Assembly (NCBI RefSeq): GCF_030548175.1
Contig: NZ_JAUORX010000003.1
Location: forward strand, 391,867-455,866
Length of the DNA: 64,000 bases
DNA from: Cognatishimia sp. 1_MG-2023
GTDB taxonomy: Bacteria > Pseudomonadota > Alphaproteobacteria > Rhodobacterales > Rhodobacteraceae
Reading direction: 5' to 3'
In this document: piece by piece, positions 1 through 9,720 of the stretch
Position numbering within the stretch: position 1 is the first letter of the stretch
Layout of the letters: each line of letters begins with the position of its first letter
Notes under the pieces: model-generated
Seen by the model: the letters and a program-made list of their open reading frames with translations, nothing else
Database searches by the model: none
What the model was told of the DNA's origin: nothing
Translations under genes and position numbers: made by a program

Positions 1-101
1 AAAGAGATACGGTAGAGAACTCGATTTGGATCAATTTTAGACGGCTTAAGTTCTTTTTGGCTTACACTTTGTTTGATTTATCAGAGCAAAAGGCAATGCG
101 C

Positions 102-1091
102 TCAAACAAATTTTCTAAGAACCTCTGCCGCGATTTCAAACGACCGTAGACGCGCGTTATGGTCGTGAACCATGCCTGTCACAATCAATTCGTCCGGTTG
201 ATAGGCATCAACGATGTTTCTTATGCCGTCTTCGATTTCAGCAGGCCCACCGGTGGCAGAACACGACAATGCGTGGTTCACACCTTCGGCAACTTGTAGC
301 GAGATAAGCGATGTCACATCTTCGACTGGGGCGGGTAACTTGCCGGGTTGACCTGTGCGTAGCCGAGCAAAGGCTAACAGTTGCGATGATCGCAAATAGG
401 TGGCCTCCTTAAGCGTGTCAGCCGCGCAAACGCCTGCGCCGATCATCACATAGGGCTTATCCAAATAGGCAGAGGGGCGGAAAGTACGTCGATAGATCGT
501 GATGGCCTCTTCCAACATGGCCGGTGCAAAGTGAGATGCAAATGCGTAGGGTAGTCCAAGCATCGCAGCCAATTGCGCGCCATATAGGCTGGACCCCAAT
601 ATCCATACAGGAACCTTTGTGCCTTCTCCAGGTATCGCCCGTACCGCTGTTTTAGCATTGGGTATCTCAAAATACCCCAAGAGTTCCTGCACATCTTCAG
701 GGAAGTTGTCGTTTGCAGCCATGTGGCGCCGTAGGGCTCGCGCCGTGGCCATATCTGTACCCGGAGCACGCCCAAGCCCAAGGTCGATACGATCTGGGAA
801 CAGTGTTGCCAGCGTTCCATATTGTTCTGCCACTATCAAAGGCGCATGATTTGGCAGCATGACACCGCCTGCACCGATACGCATAGTCTTGGTCGCATTG
901 GCAATGTGGCCAATGACGACGGATGTCGCTGCACTGGCGATGCCTGGCATATTGTGATGCTCAGCCAGCCAATAACGGTGATAGCCCCAAGTTTCGGCAG
1001 CTTTGGCCAAGCTCACTGAATGCGCGAGCGCGTCGGCTGCAGTTTCGCCTTCGGGAATAGGGGACAGGTCAAGTAGAGAGTATTTCTGCAT
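102..1091 (-). CDS. LLM class flavin-dependent oxidoreductase (luciferase-like)
   Basis: This 329-residue protein looks like a full-length luciferase-like monooxygenase: a single TIM-barrel domain expected to bind reduced FMN in the cytoplasm. The sequence shows hallmarks of the MsnO8/YhbW-type subgroup: an early [11 protein letters not shown] strand, the segment HRYWLAEHH, and GLGRAPGTD after the FPDRIDLG strand. The start is supported by GAGGCGG a few bases upstream of the ATG. The substrate cannot be told from sequence. It is transcribed away from proS, so the 178 bases between them should hold two divergent promoters. A separate flavin reductase gene lies 14 kb away but nothing ties the two together. 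Confidence 0.9.
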   Translation of the reverse strand: MQKYSLLDLSPIPEGETAADALAHSVSLAKAAETWGYHRYWLAEHHNMPGIASAATSVVIGHIANATKTMRIGAGGVMLPNHAPLIVAEQYGTLATLFPDRIDLGLGRAPGTDMATARALRRHMAANDNFPEDVQELLGYFEIPNAKTAVRAIPGEGTKVPVWILGSSLYGAQLAAMLGLPYAFASHFAPAMLEEAITIYRRTFRPSAYLDKPYVMIGAGVCAADTLKEATYLRSSQLLAFARLRTGQPGKLPAPVEDVTSLISLQVAEGVNHALSCSATGGPAEIEDGIRNIVDAYQPDELIVTGMVHDHNARLRSFEIAAEVLRKFV

Positions 1092-1269
1092 AGCCGCCTC
1101 AAAGTTTTAGAAAGTAGCGCTTGGTGTCGGGGCCTTTTGTTCAATTATCTAAAGCAAGCGAATGCGCTGTCAATTCAAGCAATGAGGGCGCGCTCAATAT
1201 ATCCATCTCTTGCTTGCCATAGCGCAAAGCCATAAACGGGTGGAAATCATTCAATCGCATGGAGCCGTG

Positions 1270-2607
1270 ATGCGCCTCACTCGCTATTTTCTGCCCGTCC
1301 TAAAGGAAACACCTTCGGACGCTCAAATTGTCAGCCACCGCTATATGCTGCGCGCCGGTATGATCAAGCAAGCCAGCGCTGGGATTTATTCTTGGCTGCC
1401 GCTTGGTTTTAAAATCCTGCGCAAGTTAGAAAACATTGTTCACGAAGAGCAAGTGCGCGCAGGGCACGTTCCCATGTTGATGCCAACGCTTCAGTCTGCT
1501 GATCTTTGGCGCGAAAGCGGTCGCTACGATGGATATGGCGATGAAATGCTGCGAATGCAGGATCGTCACGGTCGCGACATGCTGTTTTCGCCAACCGCAG
1601 AAGAAATGTTTACGGATGTCTTCCGCAGCCACGTCCGGTCTTACAAAGACCTCCCGCTGACGCTGTATCAAATCCAGTGGAAGTTCCGCGACGAAGTGCG
1701 TCCTCGGTTTGGTGTGATGCGTGGGCGCGAGTTCTTTATGAAAGACGGTTATAACTTTGACCTAACCAAAGAAGACGCGCTGCACGCATATAACCGCCAT
1801 CTTGTCAGCTACTTGCGCACTTACGAGCGTATGGGCCTGCAAGCCATTCCAATGCGCGCGGATTCTGGTCCGATTGGCGGCGATTACACCCATGAATTCC
1901 TCGTACTTGCCGAAACCGGTGAGTCAGAAGTGTTCTATGACAGCGAAATCACCGATCTGAAATTTGGTGACCGTGAGATTGACTATGACAATGTAGAAGC
2001 ATGTCAGTCCGTTCTAGAGGAATTCACCAGCCGTTATGCGCGTACGGATGAAACCCACGACGAAGCAGAGTTTAATACCGTTCCCGAGGAACGTCGCCGT
2101 ACAGCACGTGGTATCGAAGTTGGTCAGATCTTCTACTTCGGGACGCAATATTCCGAGAAAATGGGTGCAACTGTGCAAACGCCAGATGGCGCGAACGTAC
2201 CTGTACACATGGGCTCGCACGGTATTGGTGTATCTCGCTTGTTGGGCGCGATCATCGAGGCCAGCCATGATGACAAAGGGATCATTTGGCCAGAAGGCGT
2301 AACCCCGTTCCACGTGGGCATTGTGAACCTCAAGCAGGGTGATGAAGAAGCAGATGCGGCGTGCGAAGCTTTGGAGAAATCCTTCGAGGCGCTGGGCCTT
2401 GAGCCACTGTATGACGACCGCAAAGAACGTGCCGGTGGTAAATTCGCGACGATGGATTTGATTGGCCTGCCTTGGCGGATCACCGTTGGCCCACGCGGTT
2501 TGAAAAACGGTGTGGTCGAAGTGACCAGCCGCCGCACAGGCGAAAGCGAAGAGATGCCGCCAGAAGCGGCCGTCAAGAAAATCGCTGAGATTTACGCAAG
2601 TCTTTGA
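1270..2607 (+). CDS. proS: Prolyl-tRNA synthetase, short alphaproteobacterial type
   Basis: Class II aminoacyl-tRNA synthetase that charges tRNA-Pro. The core runs from MRLTRYF; motif 2 is seen as [10 protein letters not shown] and motif 3 as [14 protein letters not shown], followed by the C-terminal anticodon-binding domain. At 445 residues it is shorter than the enterobacterial enzyme (about 570) because the editing insertion between motifs 2 and 3 is absent, which is usual in alphaproteobacteria. An in-frame start exists upstream at 1210, but GGAG sits five bases before the ATG at 1270 and the family begins here. A strong terminator follows at 2616, so the downstream lol genes need their own promoter or read-through. 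Confidence 0.97.
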   Translation: MRLTRYFLPVLKETPSDAQIVSHRYMLRAGMIKQASAGIYSWLPLGFKILRKLENIVHEEQVRAGHVPMLMPTLQSADLWRESGRYDGYGDEMLRMQDRHGRDMLFSPTAEEMFTDVFRSHVRSYKDLPLTLYQIQWKFRDEVRPRFGVMRGREFFMKDGYNFDLTKEDALHAYNRHLVSYLRTYERMGLQAIPMRADSGPIGGDYTHEFLVLAETGESEVFYDSEITDLKFGDREIDYDNVEACQSVLEEFTSRYARTDETHDEAEFNTVPEERRRTARGIEVGQIFYFGTQYSEKMGATVQTPDGANVPVHMGSHGIGVSRLLGAIIEASHDDKGIIWPEGVTPFHVGIVNLKQGDEEADAACEALEKSFEALGLEPLYDDRKERAGGKFATMDLIGLPWRITVGPRGLKNGVVEVTSRRTGESEEMPPEAAVKKIAEIYASL

Positions 2608-2615
2608 TAATGTGG

Positions 2616-2642
2616 CCCCCGGGAAACCGGGGGTTTTCTTTT
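2616..2642 (+). terminator. Rho-independent terminator after proS
   Basis: A perfect 7-bp stem CCCCCGG/CCGGGGG closed by a GAAA tetraloop is followed by TTTTCTTTTCT. It lies nine bases after the proS stop codon. Confidence 0.9.
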
Positions 2643-2696
2643 CTAGCGATGTGGGTTTGAATATTTCTAGAAAGATGAAGCAGAGGGTGGCGACGC

Positions 2697-3206
2697 ATGA
2701 TCACACGCGCTTTGACATTGGCAGCAGGGCTATCAGGTGCGGCGGGGTTCTCGCAATTCCCTGAATTTTCACAACAATATGCCCAACGTCTTGGCGGGGC
2801 GGTGGATGAGTTGCACCAGTTTGTCGTGGACTTCGATGCGGATGCTGCGCAGGTTGGCGTGACCCGCGACGTCGCGCTTGCGCAATTAGCAGAAGGCGGA
2901 GCAATTGGTGCGGCTCGCGCCGAAACCATGCAGGTGACCATAACACGTTACGAGCGATTGAGCTCAGCGCGGGATGCCTTGCAAGATGCGGGGCCGTTTA
3001 TGCGTGCCTATCACAGCGCAAAGATCAATGATCCAGAGATTGTCCACGCCGCTTGGGCCGAGTTTAAACCGGCGGTGCCTTTGTCCTTTGAAGGTGCTGT
3101 TTTTGCTGTATCTGGATTTTTCGCAGCCTTTATAGGTAGTTATGCCGTTCTTGGTTGTTTGAGGCTTTTGTTCCGCCGGCGGAAGGCTGCCAACCGCACC
3201 GCTTGA
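2697..3206 (+). CDS. DUF2937 family membrane protein
   Basis: A 169-residue protein matching the DUF2937 family from memory. It has a hydrophobic N-terminal segment (about residues 3-20), a soluble middle region rich in Ala, Gln and Glu, and a second hydrophobic helix near residues 133-160 followed by a basic RRRK tail. The tail suggests that the C-terminus faces the cytoplasm. Function is unknown. It sits 51 bases upstream of the lolC/E-type permease in the same direction, so it may be co-transcribed with the lipoprotein-release genes, but that is inference from spacing only. Confidence 0.75.
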   Translation: MITRALTLAAGLSGAAGFSQFPEFSQQYAQRLGGAVDELHQFVVDFDADAAQVGVTRDVALAQLAEGGAIGAARAETMQVTITRYERLSSARDALQDAGPFMRAYHSAKINDPEIVHAAWAEFKPAVPLSFEGAVFAVSGFFAAFIGSYAVLGCLRLLFRRRKAANRTA

Positions 3207-3257
3207 CCGGGGCATTGGGGCGACTTAGGTTGCCGCAAACAATGAGCAGGCGCAATT

Positions 3258-4541
3258 ATGGCGGGCACACCTCCCTTTTCTAAATTCGAATGGATGATTG
3301 CGTGGCGCTATTTGCGTGCGCGGCGGGCTGAGGGTGGCGTGAGTGTCATGACTTGGATCAGCCTGATCGGGATCACGCTTGCTGTCTTTGCTTTGATTGC
3401 GACATTGGCCGTAAGGTCCGGATTTCGCACGGAATTTGTTGATACGATCCTTGGTTCAAATGCGCATGCGACTGTGTATCAAAGTGCAGAAGTCGACGCG
3501 CGTGGCAAGTTGGATCGCACGATCCACGATTTTGAGGCCATGGCAGAACGGCTTCGCACGGTTGAAGGCGTGACACGTGCAGCGCCTTTGGTCAAAGGGC
3601 AGGTGATGGGCAACCTACGCCAGCGCAATGCCGGGGTGGAAGTCTTTGGAATCACACTGGAAAATCTGAAAACCATTCCACGTGTGGCGCGCGTTGAAAC
3701 CGCGCAGGGAAATATAGACAATTTTAACGATGGCATCGCCATCGGTTCGGGTGTGGCGCGAGAATTAGGCGCGTCTTTGGGGGATCGGATCAAACTGATT
3801 TCGCCAAATGGGGTGAAAACTGCCTTTGGAACCAGCCCGCGCGTGAATTCCTATGAGATTGTTTATGTCTTTTCGACCGGGTCCTATCCTATTGATAAAA
3901 CACGGGTTTACCTGCCCTTTGGTGAGGCCCAGAGCTATTTCAACGCGGAAGGGTTTGCCAATGAGATCGAGGTGATGGTCGATGACCCAGAAGCCGTGGA
4001 TCAATTGGCGTTGCCCTTGATCCGTGCGGCGGGTGATCGCGCCTTGATCTGGACATGGCGCGATGCTTCGGGCGGGTTTTTGCGCGCGCTAGAGATCGAA
4101 GACAATGTGATGTTTATCATTATGGCGATCTTGGTTTTGGTTGCCGCAATGAACATTGTTAGCGGATTGATAATGTTGGTAAAAAACAAAGGCCGCGACA
4201 TCGGAATTCTGCGCACGATGGGGCTGACCGAAGGGTCTGTATTACGCGTTTTCTTTATTTGCGGGGCCTTTACCGGCGTGATTGGTACCTTGATGGGGGT
4301 CGCTCTTGGGTGCCTATTTGCGATCTATATTGATCAGGTGTTTTCGCTGGTGAATTTTGTGGCTGGCGGCGGTGTCTGGGATCCGGCTGTACGCGGAATT
4401 TATCAACTACCAGCGCAACTTAGACTAAATGATGTGATGTCTGCGGTTGGGCTTTCTTTGGGGCTTTCTTTCATTGTGACGATCTTTCCGGCGCGGCGGG
4501 CGGCGCGGATGAATCCAGTTGAGGCGCTGCGTTATGAGTAA
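3258..4541 (+). CDS. lolC: Lipoprotein-releasing ABC transporter permease, LolC/LolE (LolF-like)
   Basis: Inner-membrane permease that extracts outer-membrane lipoproteins from the inner membrane and hands them to LolA. The 427-residue sequence has the N-terminal transmembrane helix (about residues 28-50, starting [16 protein letters not shown]), a large periplasmic MacB-like domain, and three C-terminal helices in an FtsX domain ending in [17 protein letters not shown], a family signature. Only one permease gene is present, against the lolC plus lolE pair of enterobacteria, so the complex is probably a homodimer with LolD. The stop codon overlaps the lolD start by 8 bases. Confidence 0.93.
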   Translation: MAGTPPFSKFEWMIAWRYLRARRAEGGVSVMTWISLIGITLAVFALIATLAVRSGFRTEFVDTILGSNAHATVYQSAEVDARGKLDRTIHDFEAMAERLRTVEGVTRAAPLVKGQVMGNLRQRNAGVEVFGITLENLKTIPRVARVETAQGNIDNFNDGIAIGSGVARELGASLGDRIKLISPNGVKTAFGTSPRVNSYEIVYVFSTGSYPIDKTRVYLPFGEAQSYFNAEGFANEIEVMVDDPEAVDQLALPLIRAAGDRALIWTWRDASGGFLRALEIEDNVMFIIMAILVLVAAMNIVSGLIMLVKNKGRDIGILRTMGLTEGSVLRVFFICGAFTGVIGTLMGVALGCLFAIYIDQVFSLVNFVAGGGVWDPAVRGIYQLPAQLRLNDVMSAVGLSLGLSFIVTIFPARRAARMNPVEALRYE

Positions 4542-5214
4542 TGTGTTAACATTAAGCGGTGTGACCAAGGCGTATAACGCGGGTCAGACCAACGAAGTGA
4601 ACGTGCTGCGCGGCTGCGATTTGACGCTGGACGCGGGCGAAGTGGTGGCCCTTGTGGCGCCGTCGGGATCGGGAAAATCGACGTTGTTGCACATTGCCGG
4701 ATTGCTGGACACAGCCGATGCCGGGACCGTCGAAATTGCAGGCGAAACCATGACCGGTTTGTCCGACCGGCGGCGGACGATTTCGCGCCGTCAGGACGTT
4801 GGATTTGTGTATCAGTTTCACCATTTATTGCCGGAATTCAGCGCGTTAGAAAACATTGCTCTTCCGCAGTTGGCGAACGGCGTGCCAACAAAAGCGGCGG
4901 AAGAACGGGCGATGCATTTGCTTGATACCGTGGGGGTTGCTGATCGGGCTAGCCACCGTCCGGCGGCGCTTTCTGGGGGGGAACAACAGCGGGTTGCCTT
5001 CTGTCGTGCCTTAGCGAATGAGCCCAAGGTTTTGCTGGCGGATGAACCAACCGGTAACCTTGATCCTGCGACCTCTGACAAGGTCTTTGAAACGTTAATG
5101 ACGTTGGTGCGTAGCACTGGTTTGTCGGCGTTGATCGCGACGCATAACCTGGATTTGGCGGCGCGGATGGACCGTGTTTTGCGGATGCAGGACGGTGTTT
5201 TAACACCTGAGTAA
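4534..5214 (+). CDS. lolD: Lipoprotein-releasing ABC transporter ATP-binding protein LolD
   Basis: ATPase that powers lipoprotein release with the preceding permease. Visible motifs are Walker [10 protein letters not shown] (the first Gly is replaced by Ala), the signature LSGGEQQR, Walker [13 protein letters not shown] and the H-loop IATHN. Length 226 residues fits the family. A start 15 bases upstream is possible, but the ATG at 4534 gives the expected [14 protein letters not shown] beginning and an 8-base overlap with the permease gene, implying translational coupling. A 40-nt palindromic repeat begins three bases after its stop codon. Confidence 0.95.
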   Translation: MSNVLTLSGVTKAYNAGQTNEVNVLRGCDLTLDAGEVVALVAPSGSGKSTLLHIAGLLDTADAGTVEIAGETMTGLSDRRRTISRRQDVGFVYQFHHLLPEFSALENIALPQLANGVPTKAAEERAMHLLDTVGVADRASHRPAALSGGEQQRVAFCRALANEPKVLLADEPTGNLDPATSDKVFETLMTLVRSTGLSALIATHNLDLAARMDRVLRMQDGVLTPE

Positions 5215-5216
5215 TG

Positions 5217-5256
5217 TGGAAATTCGTACGTTTCGTGAGCTGAAACGTACGATTCG
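5217..5256 (+). repeat. 40-nt palindromic element, copy 1
   Basis: Element with an 11-bp perfect inverted repeat, TCGTACGTTTC/GAAACGTACGA, around a 7-nt loop, flanked by a shared leader TGGAAAT. A second copy at 50750-50789 is identical at 39 of 40 positions and has the same orientation. This copy starts three bases after the lolD stop. It has no clear T-run, so a simple terminator role is uncertain. Confidence 0.85.
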
Positions 5257-5299
5257 GCTTTTGGTTTCAGTTTCTGAAAATCTTTATAAAGATGAATGT

Positions 5300-5325
5300 A
5301 AGCCGCGCATTCCTGCGCGCGGCTT
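5300..5325. terminator. Possible terminator hairpin between convergent genes
   Basis: A perfect 9-bp stem AAGCCGCGC/GCGCGGCTT with an 8-nt loop lies between the convergent lolD and DUF606 genes. Neither side carries a long T-tract, so termination efficiency is doubtful. Confidence 0.45.
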
Positions 5326-5382
5326 GTAAAGAAATTGGAAACCCTTTGATCCTATTTTGTTCTGCAAGCATCTGGTTCTGCG

Positions 5383-5820
5383 CTATGCGATTTGGGTAAG
5401 CCACACACCCACTGCCATGACGCCGATGCCTGCTGCGCGGGTTAATGAGATAGGAGAGAGTGAAGCACCGAATAAGCCAAAGTGATCAATCAATGCGGCA
5501 GAGATCAACTGACCAAGCAGGACGAAAAAGACAGCATTTCCGACACCAAATTTTGGTGCGATGAAGGTGATGGTGATGGCGTAAAACGCCATGAAGGCAC
5601 CCGCGAGAAACAGGTGCTTGGGGGCTGATGCGAGCTTTGCCAGATGTGTGGCTTCACCGGTGATAAGAACAACCGTGCCGCTGACCAAAAGGCCGACGAC
5701 AAAAACGACGACGCCTGCCGCAAGCGGGGAGCCAATGAATTGCCCCAAAGCCGCGCTAAGGGCTGCGAGGATTGGAATGCCGATACCGGCGGCAAGCATG
5801 ATCAGGGCGTAGGTCGTCAT
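5383..5820 (-). CDS. DMT-superfamily transporter, DUF606/YdcZ-like
   Basis: A 145-residue, almost wholly hydrophobic protein with four to five predicted membrane helices, matching the small DUF606 branch of the drug/metabolite transporter superfamily. These half-size proteins usually work as dimers; the substrate is unknown. The ATG at 5820 is preferred over the in-frame one at 5829 because AGGA is spaced eight bases before it. An open frame continues upstream to 5955 but would overlap the neighbouring glycosylase gene and lacks family similarity. It lies 71 bases downstream of the Tag-like gene on the same strand. Confidence 0.82.
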   Translation of the reverse strand: MTTYALIMLAAGIGIPILAALSAALGQFIGSPLAAGVVVFVVGLLVSGTVVLITGEATHLAKLASAPKHLFLAGAFMAFYAITITFIAPKFGVGNAVFFVLLGQLISAALIDHFGLFGASLSPISLTRAAGIGVMAVGVWLTQIA

Positions 5821-5891
5821 TTGGGGCATCCTGTGTTTCCGATCTGTTGGGCGCCCCGGCCAAAGGACCCGGCAGCGGGGGGGCTTGTTGG

Positions 5892-6554
5892 TTAAACGCT
5901 CATCGCAAGGATGCGACTGATTTGGGTCAGGCCACGGCCGGATTGGTCCATCCATTCGTTAAATGCGGCCTGAACGGCGCGCATGGCGGTTTTTGATGTC
6001 GCAGGTTTGTCTATGACGCCTTCGGCGATCAAGCGTGCCGTTACGTCTTGGGAAAGGATCCAGCTGTCGCGTCCCATGAAACGTAGGGCGTAGGTGGCGG
6101 AATTGCCGCCAAGGCGCGCGCCGCGTTTTTTCAGCAGGTCCAACAGGCCGATATAGTCGGTAGAGGGCCATTCGCCGATGACTTTGGCAACACCGCCTTG
6201 GTCACGCAGCTCTTGGAGGAAAATCGCGTTGTCGATGACGGTGCGCAGTTTCATGCCGTTGCGCACAACGTCTTTGTTAGAAAGGAGACTGTCGAATTCT
6301 TCATCGTTCAAAAAGGCGCAGCGGTTGACGTCAAAATTGTTAAAGGCCGCTTCAAAACCGGGCCATTTGTTTTCGATGACTTTCCAGTTGAACCCAGCCT
6401 GAAAGATGCATTTTGTGAATTGTGCGAGCCAGCGGTCTTCGGGGACGGCGGCCAAGTCGGAAGGGGACAGGGGCGTTGGTAAAGAGTCGATGATTTCGGC
6501 CCTGCCGCCTTTGCGGTCTGCTGCGATGTCGAAAATTTCATCAAATGTGCGCAT
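5892..6554 (-). CDS. Tag-like DNA-3-methyladenine glycosylase I family protein
   Basis: Helix-hairpin-helix base-excision repair glycosylase family. The region FQAGFNWKVIENKWPGF to LRTVIDNA (about residues 52-112) aligns with the QAGLSW...NA core of E. coli Tag. In contrast to classical Tag it lacks the N-terminal RCxW and the C-terminal HxxxC residues that form the zinc snap, and it has extra N- and C-terminal segments (220 against about 187 residues). It may therefore be a divergent paralogue with different specificity. It precedes the DUF606 transporter gene on the same strand. Confidence 0.78.
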   Translation of the reverse strand: MRTFDEIFDIAADRKGGRAEIIDSLPTPLSPSDLAAVPEDRWLAQFTKCIFQAGFNWKVIENKWPGFEAAFNNFDVNRCAFLNDEEFDSLLSNKDVVRNGMKLRTVIDNAIFLQELRDQGGVAKVIGEWPSTDYIGLLDLLKKRGARLGGNSATYALRFMGRDSWILSQDVTARLIAEGVIDKPATSKTAMRAVQAAFNEWMDQSGRGLTQISRILAMSV

Positions 6555-6753
6555 GACAGTCCCCGGTGCGATTTTTCAGAGTTTGGCAGCAGTTTAAGGG
6601 AATAGAAAGGTCAAACGATGTGCGATTTTGCACGGCTAGGTTGCGAAGTTTTAGGGAAATTGTTCGGGTGCCCTTGCAGGTCTTTGGACGCACCACTAAG
6701 ACTCCATTAGGCACTAGCCGTTAGGGTTGGTGGGTAGCAAGAGGCAGGCGGAT

Positions 6754-7386
6754 ATGAACGACCCTTTAGAGACATATATGAACACATTGGTTCCCATGGT
6801 TGTGGAGCAAACCAGCCGCGGTGAACGTGCTTATGATATTTTCTCGCGCCTGTTGAAGGAGCGGATCATTTTTGTGAACGGTCCGGTTCATGACGGCATG
6901 AGCACATTGATCGTTGCGCAGCTGTTGCACCTTGAGGCGGAGAACCCGTCCAAAGAAATTAGCATGTATATCAACTCGCCCGGCGGTGTTGTGACCTCTG
7001 GTCTGTCGATCTACGACACGATGCAGTACATCAAACCAAAGGTTTCGACCCTGGTGATTGGTCAGGCAGCGTCGATGGGGTCTTTGTTGGCCTGTGGTGG
7101 CGAAGCCGGTATGCGGTTTGCGCTGCCGAATTCGCGGATCATGGTGCACCAGCCGTCCGGCGGGTATCAGGGTCAGGCGACCGATATTATGATCCATGCG
7201 CAGGAAACCCAGAAAATCAAAGATCGTTTGATCGATATTTACGTGCATCACACTGGTCTGAAGCGTGAAAAAGTGCGTGAAGATCTAGAGCGCGATAACT
7301 TTATGTCCCCAGAAGAAGCAAAAGAATGGGGCCATATCGATGAGATCGTAACAGCGCGTAAAGGCGACGAAGACGACGCTAAGTAA
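6754..7386 (+). CDS. clpP: ATP-dependent Clp protease proteolytic subunit
   Basis: Serine protease that forms the 14-subunit chamber degrading proteins delivered by ClpX or ClpA. The catalytic triad is visible as Ser107 in GQAASMGS, His132 in MVHQPSGG and Asp181 in LERDNF. It is 210 residues long. The ATG at 6754 has AGGCGG just upstream; an in-frame TTG at 6727 is less likely. clpX follows 143 bases downstream after a hairpin, the usual clpP-clpX arrangement. Confidence 0.97.
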   Translation: MNDPLETYMNTLVPMVVEQTSRGERAYDIFSRLLKERIIFVNGPVHDGMSTLIVAQLLHLEAENPSKEISMYINSPGGVVTSGLSIYDTMQYIKPKVSTLVIGQAASMGSLLACGGEAGMRFALPNSRIMVHQPSGGYQGQATDIMIHAQETQKIKDRLIDIYVHHTGLKREKVREDLERDNFMSPEEAKEWGHIDEIVTARKGDEDDAK

Positions 7387-7392
7387 TAGGCG

Positions 7393-7426
7393 ATGCCCCT
7401 TTGCAATGTGCGCGAAGGGGCATTTT
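7393..7426 (+). terminator. Hairpin terminator between clpP and clpX
   Basis: Stem ATGCCCCTT/AAGGGGCAT (9 bp, 13-nt loop) followed by TTTT, seven bases after the clpP stop. It may attenuate rather than abolish read-through into clpX. Confidence 0.7.
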
Positions 7427-7529
7427 GAGATTGTGCGCATTTTTTCCCTGACTTAAGCTTGGGGAAATTCGCGACAAAGTCCCGGCGCAAAAGCGTGGGC
7501 AGACGGTTGTAAGGCCTGAAAGGTAGACT

Positions 7530-8795
7530 ATGGCGACTAGTTCCGGTGGTGACAGTAAGAACACCCTCTACTGCAGCTTTTGTGGTAAGAGCCAACATGA
7601 GGTTCGCAAGCTGATTGCAGGACCAACGGTGTTCATCTGTGATGAATGCGTCGAACTGTGCATGGACATCATCCGCGAAGAGACAAAGGCCACTGGTCTG
7701 AAATCTTCGGAAGGGGTGCCTACGCCAAAAGATATTTGCGAAGTTTTGGATGACTATGTGATTGGCCAAGCGATGGCCAAGCGTGTGTTGTCTGTGGCGG
7801 TGCATAACCATTACAAACGTTTGAACCACGCCCAAAAGGGTGGGGATATTGAACTGGCGAAGTCGAATATTCTGCTGATCGGTCCGACCGGTTGCGGTAA
7901 GACGTTGCTGGCGCAAACTTTAGCGCGCATTTTGGATGTTCCGTTTACTATGGCGGATGCGACCACGTTGACCGAAGCCGGTTATGTGGGCGAAGATGTT
8001 GAAAACATTATCCTAAAGCTGCTGCAATCGTCTGAATATAACGTTGAGCGCGCGCAGCGCGGCATCGTTTACATTGACGAAGTTGATAAGATTACACGCA
8101 AATCTGAAAACCCATCCATCACGCGCGACGTGTCGGGTGAGGGCGTTCAGCAAGCGCTGTTGAAGCTGATGGAAGGCACGGTTGCGTCTGTTCCTCCGCA
8201 GGGTGGGCGTAAGCATCCGCAGCAGGAGTTCCTGCAAGTGGATACAACAAACATCTTGTTCATCTGTGGCGGTGCGTTTGCGGGTCTGGATAAGATCATT
8301 GCCGCACGTGGTAAGGGCTCTGCGATGGGCTTTGGCGCGGATGTACGTGACAATGACGTGCGCGGTGTTGGTGAGATTTTCCAAGACCTAGAGCCTGAAG
8401 ATCTGTTGAAATTCGGCTTGATCCCGGAATTTGTGGGCCGTTTGCCGGTATTGGCAACGCTTGAGGATCTGGACGAAGATGCATTGGTCACCATTTTGAC
8501 AGAGCCTAAGAACGCTTTGGTCAAACAGTACCAGCGCTTGTTCGAAATCGAAGATACGCAACTGACCTTTACGGATGATGCGCTGTCGGCGATTGCGAAA
8601 CGTGCGATTGAACGTAAGACAGGTGCACGTGGTTTGCGCTCTATCCTCGAAGACATTCTGCTGGATACGATGTTTGACCTACCAGGTCAGGAGAGCGTGA
8701 CAGAGGTTGTTGTGAATGAGGATGCGGTGACGTCTGATGCGGCGCCGCTGATGATCCATGCGGATGCAGATAAGGAACCAGCGACCGCAAGCTAA
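7530..8795 (+). CDS. clpX: ATP-dependent Clp protease ATP-binding subunit ClpX
   Basis: AAA+ unfoldase that recognises tagged substrates and threads them into ClpP. The zinc-binding domain has Cys15, Cys18, Cys37 and Cys40; Walker A is GPTGCGKT at 118-125, the pore loop GYVG at 151-154, Walker B YIDEVDK at 181-187, and sensor 2 lies in TGARGLRSI near the C-terminus. Length 421 residues is standard. The TAA stop shares a base with the ATG of the next gene, so that unknown protein is translationally coupled to ClpX. Confidence 0.97.
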   Translation: MATSSGGDSKNTLYCSFCGKSQHEVRKLIAGPTVFICDECVELCMDIIREETKATGLKSSEGVPTPKDICEVLDDYVIGQAMAKRVLSVAVHNHYKRLNHAQKGGDIELAKSNILLIGPTGCGKTLLAQTLARILDVPFTMADATTLTEAGYVGEDVENIILKLLQSSEYNVERAQRGIVYIDEVDKITRKSENPSITRDVSGEGVQQALLKLMEGTVASVPPQGGRKHPQQEFLQVDTTNILFICGGAFAGLDKIIAARGKGSAMGFGADVRDNDVRGVGEIFQDLEPEDLLKFGLIPEFVGRLPVLATLEDLDEDALVTILTEPKNALVKQYQRLFEIEDTQLTFTDDALSAIAKRAIERKTGARGLRSILEDILLDTMFDLPGQESVTEVVVNEDAVTSDAAPLMIHADADKEPATAS

Positions 8796-9334
8796 TGCGT
8801 TGGATCGTTCGTTTTATAGCGTTTAGAATATTGAGAATGCTCGCGGTTTTCGCGGGCATTTTCGCGTTTTTCGGCATTGGTTGGGATGATATTCGGGATC
8901 GCCATAATGAATGGGCGGATCGGCCTGACTATGCAGAGCGGGTGTTTGCGGATTTGTTGCCGATCACCAAGGTTTTGGCAAGTCGGCAGTACCGTCATTG
9001 GGGGCCGGATCGGTCGAGTTGGGATTGCACCTATGCAATTGTTGAACTGGCAGATGATGCGCCTGACGGGCCGGTGACCTCGGCGCGTGAAAATGATGGG
9101 TGGTCCTTTCGGTTCGGAGGAGATTGGCAGCAGACCAGCTTTGATCCCGTGGCCGAAGATACCCGCGATGCCGTTGATTATTGTGGGAAATATTGGCCTG
9201 ATGCGGTGGCACAACGGATGCGGCTGAGCTTGTCTGAGCCGGGGCATTGGTTTGTCGAAGGTGCAATTGGCGAGGTGATTTTCGTATATTCGAAGCAACA
9301 CCTGCTTGCAGCGCGCATCCGGTTCGGCGATTAA
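8795..9334 (+). CDS. Hypothetical protein coupled to clpX, one N-terminal membrane helix
   Basis: I do not recognise this 179-residue protein. Residues about 8-28 form a hydrophobic helix preceded by Arg residues (signal anchor), and the rest looks soluble and rich in Trp, Asp and Arg. Two Cys residues lie at about 78 and 130. The start overlaps the clpX stop as TAATG, which strongly suggests co-translation. ridA follows 28 bases downstream. A role as a membrane or periplasmic partner of ClpXP would be speculation. Confidence 0.65.
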   Translation: MRWIVRFIAFRILRMLAVFAGIFAFFGIGWDDIRDRHNEWADRPDYAERVFADLLPITKVLASRQYRHWGPDRSSWDCTYAIVELADDAPDGPVTSARENDGWSFRFGGDWQQTSFDPVAEDTRDAVDYCGKYWPDAVAQRMRLSLSEPGHWFVEGAIGEVIFVYSKQHLLAARIRFGD

Positions 9335-9362
9335 TAATCGTAACAGGACAGGAGAGGTTTCC

Positions 9363-9716
9363 ATGATCAAACGTATTCATTCAGGCGGTGAGTTTGAGGC
9401 AAAGATTGGCTATTGCCGCGCTGTTGTGGCCGGCGGTTTTGTGCATGTTGCGGGCACAGTTGGACAGGGCGACACTGTTGAGGAACAGTGCCGGTCGGCG
9501 CTTGAGACTATTCGCGGTGCTTTGGAGCAGGCGGGTAGTTCGTTTGAAAAGGTTGTGCGCGTGAATTACTACCTGCCGGATGGGGCAGAGTTTGAGCCGT
9601 GCTGGCCGATCTTGGCCGAGGCGTTTGGCGCGAACCCTCCGGCGGCGACGATGGTTGAATGCAACCTGATCGACCCGAAATACCGGATCGAGATTGAGCT
9701 GACCGCGCTGGCGTAA
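9363..9716 (+). CDS. RidA/YjgF family protein
   Basis: A 117-residue member of the RidA superfamily, small trimeric proteins that hydrolyse reactive enamine/imine intermediates such as 2-aminoacrylate. The C-terminal KYRIEIELTA carries the conserved Arg that contacts the substrate carboxylate. The start at 9363 follows AGGAGAGG; longer in-frame extensions have no family similarity. Exact subgroup is not certain. It ends four bases before the stop of the convergent LysE gene. Confidence 0.88.
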   Translation: MIKRIHSGGEFEAKIGYCRAVVAGGFVHVAGTVGQGDTVEEQCRSALETIRGALEQAGSSFEKVVRVNYYLPDGAEFEPCWPILAEAFGANPPAATMVECNLIDPKYRIEIELTALA

Positions 9717-9720
9717 GCGA

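Noticed and set aside
2..40. Thirteen codons ending in TAG at the window start that could be the tail of a plus-strand gene.
   Set aside because: Twelve residues are too few to identify a protein, and chance frames of this length are common.
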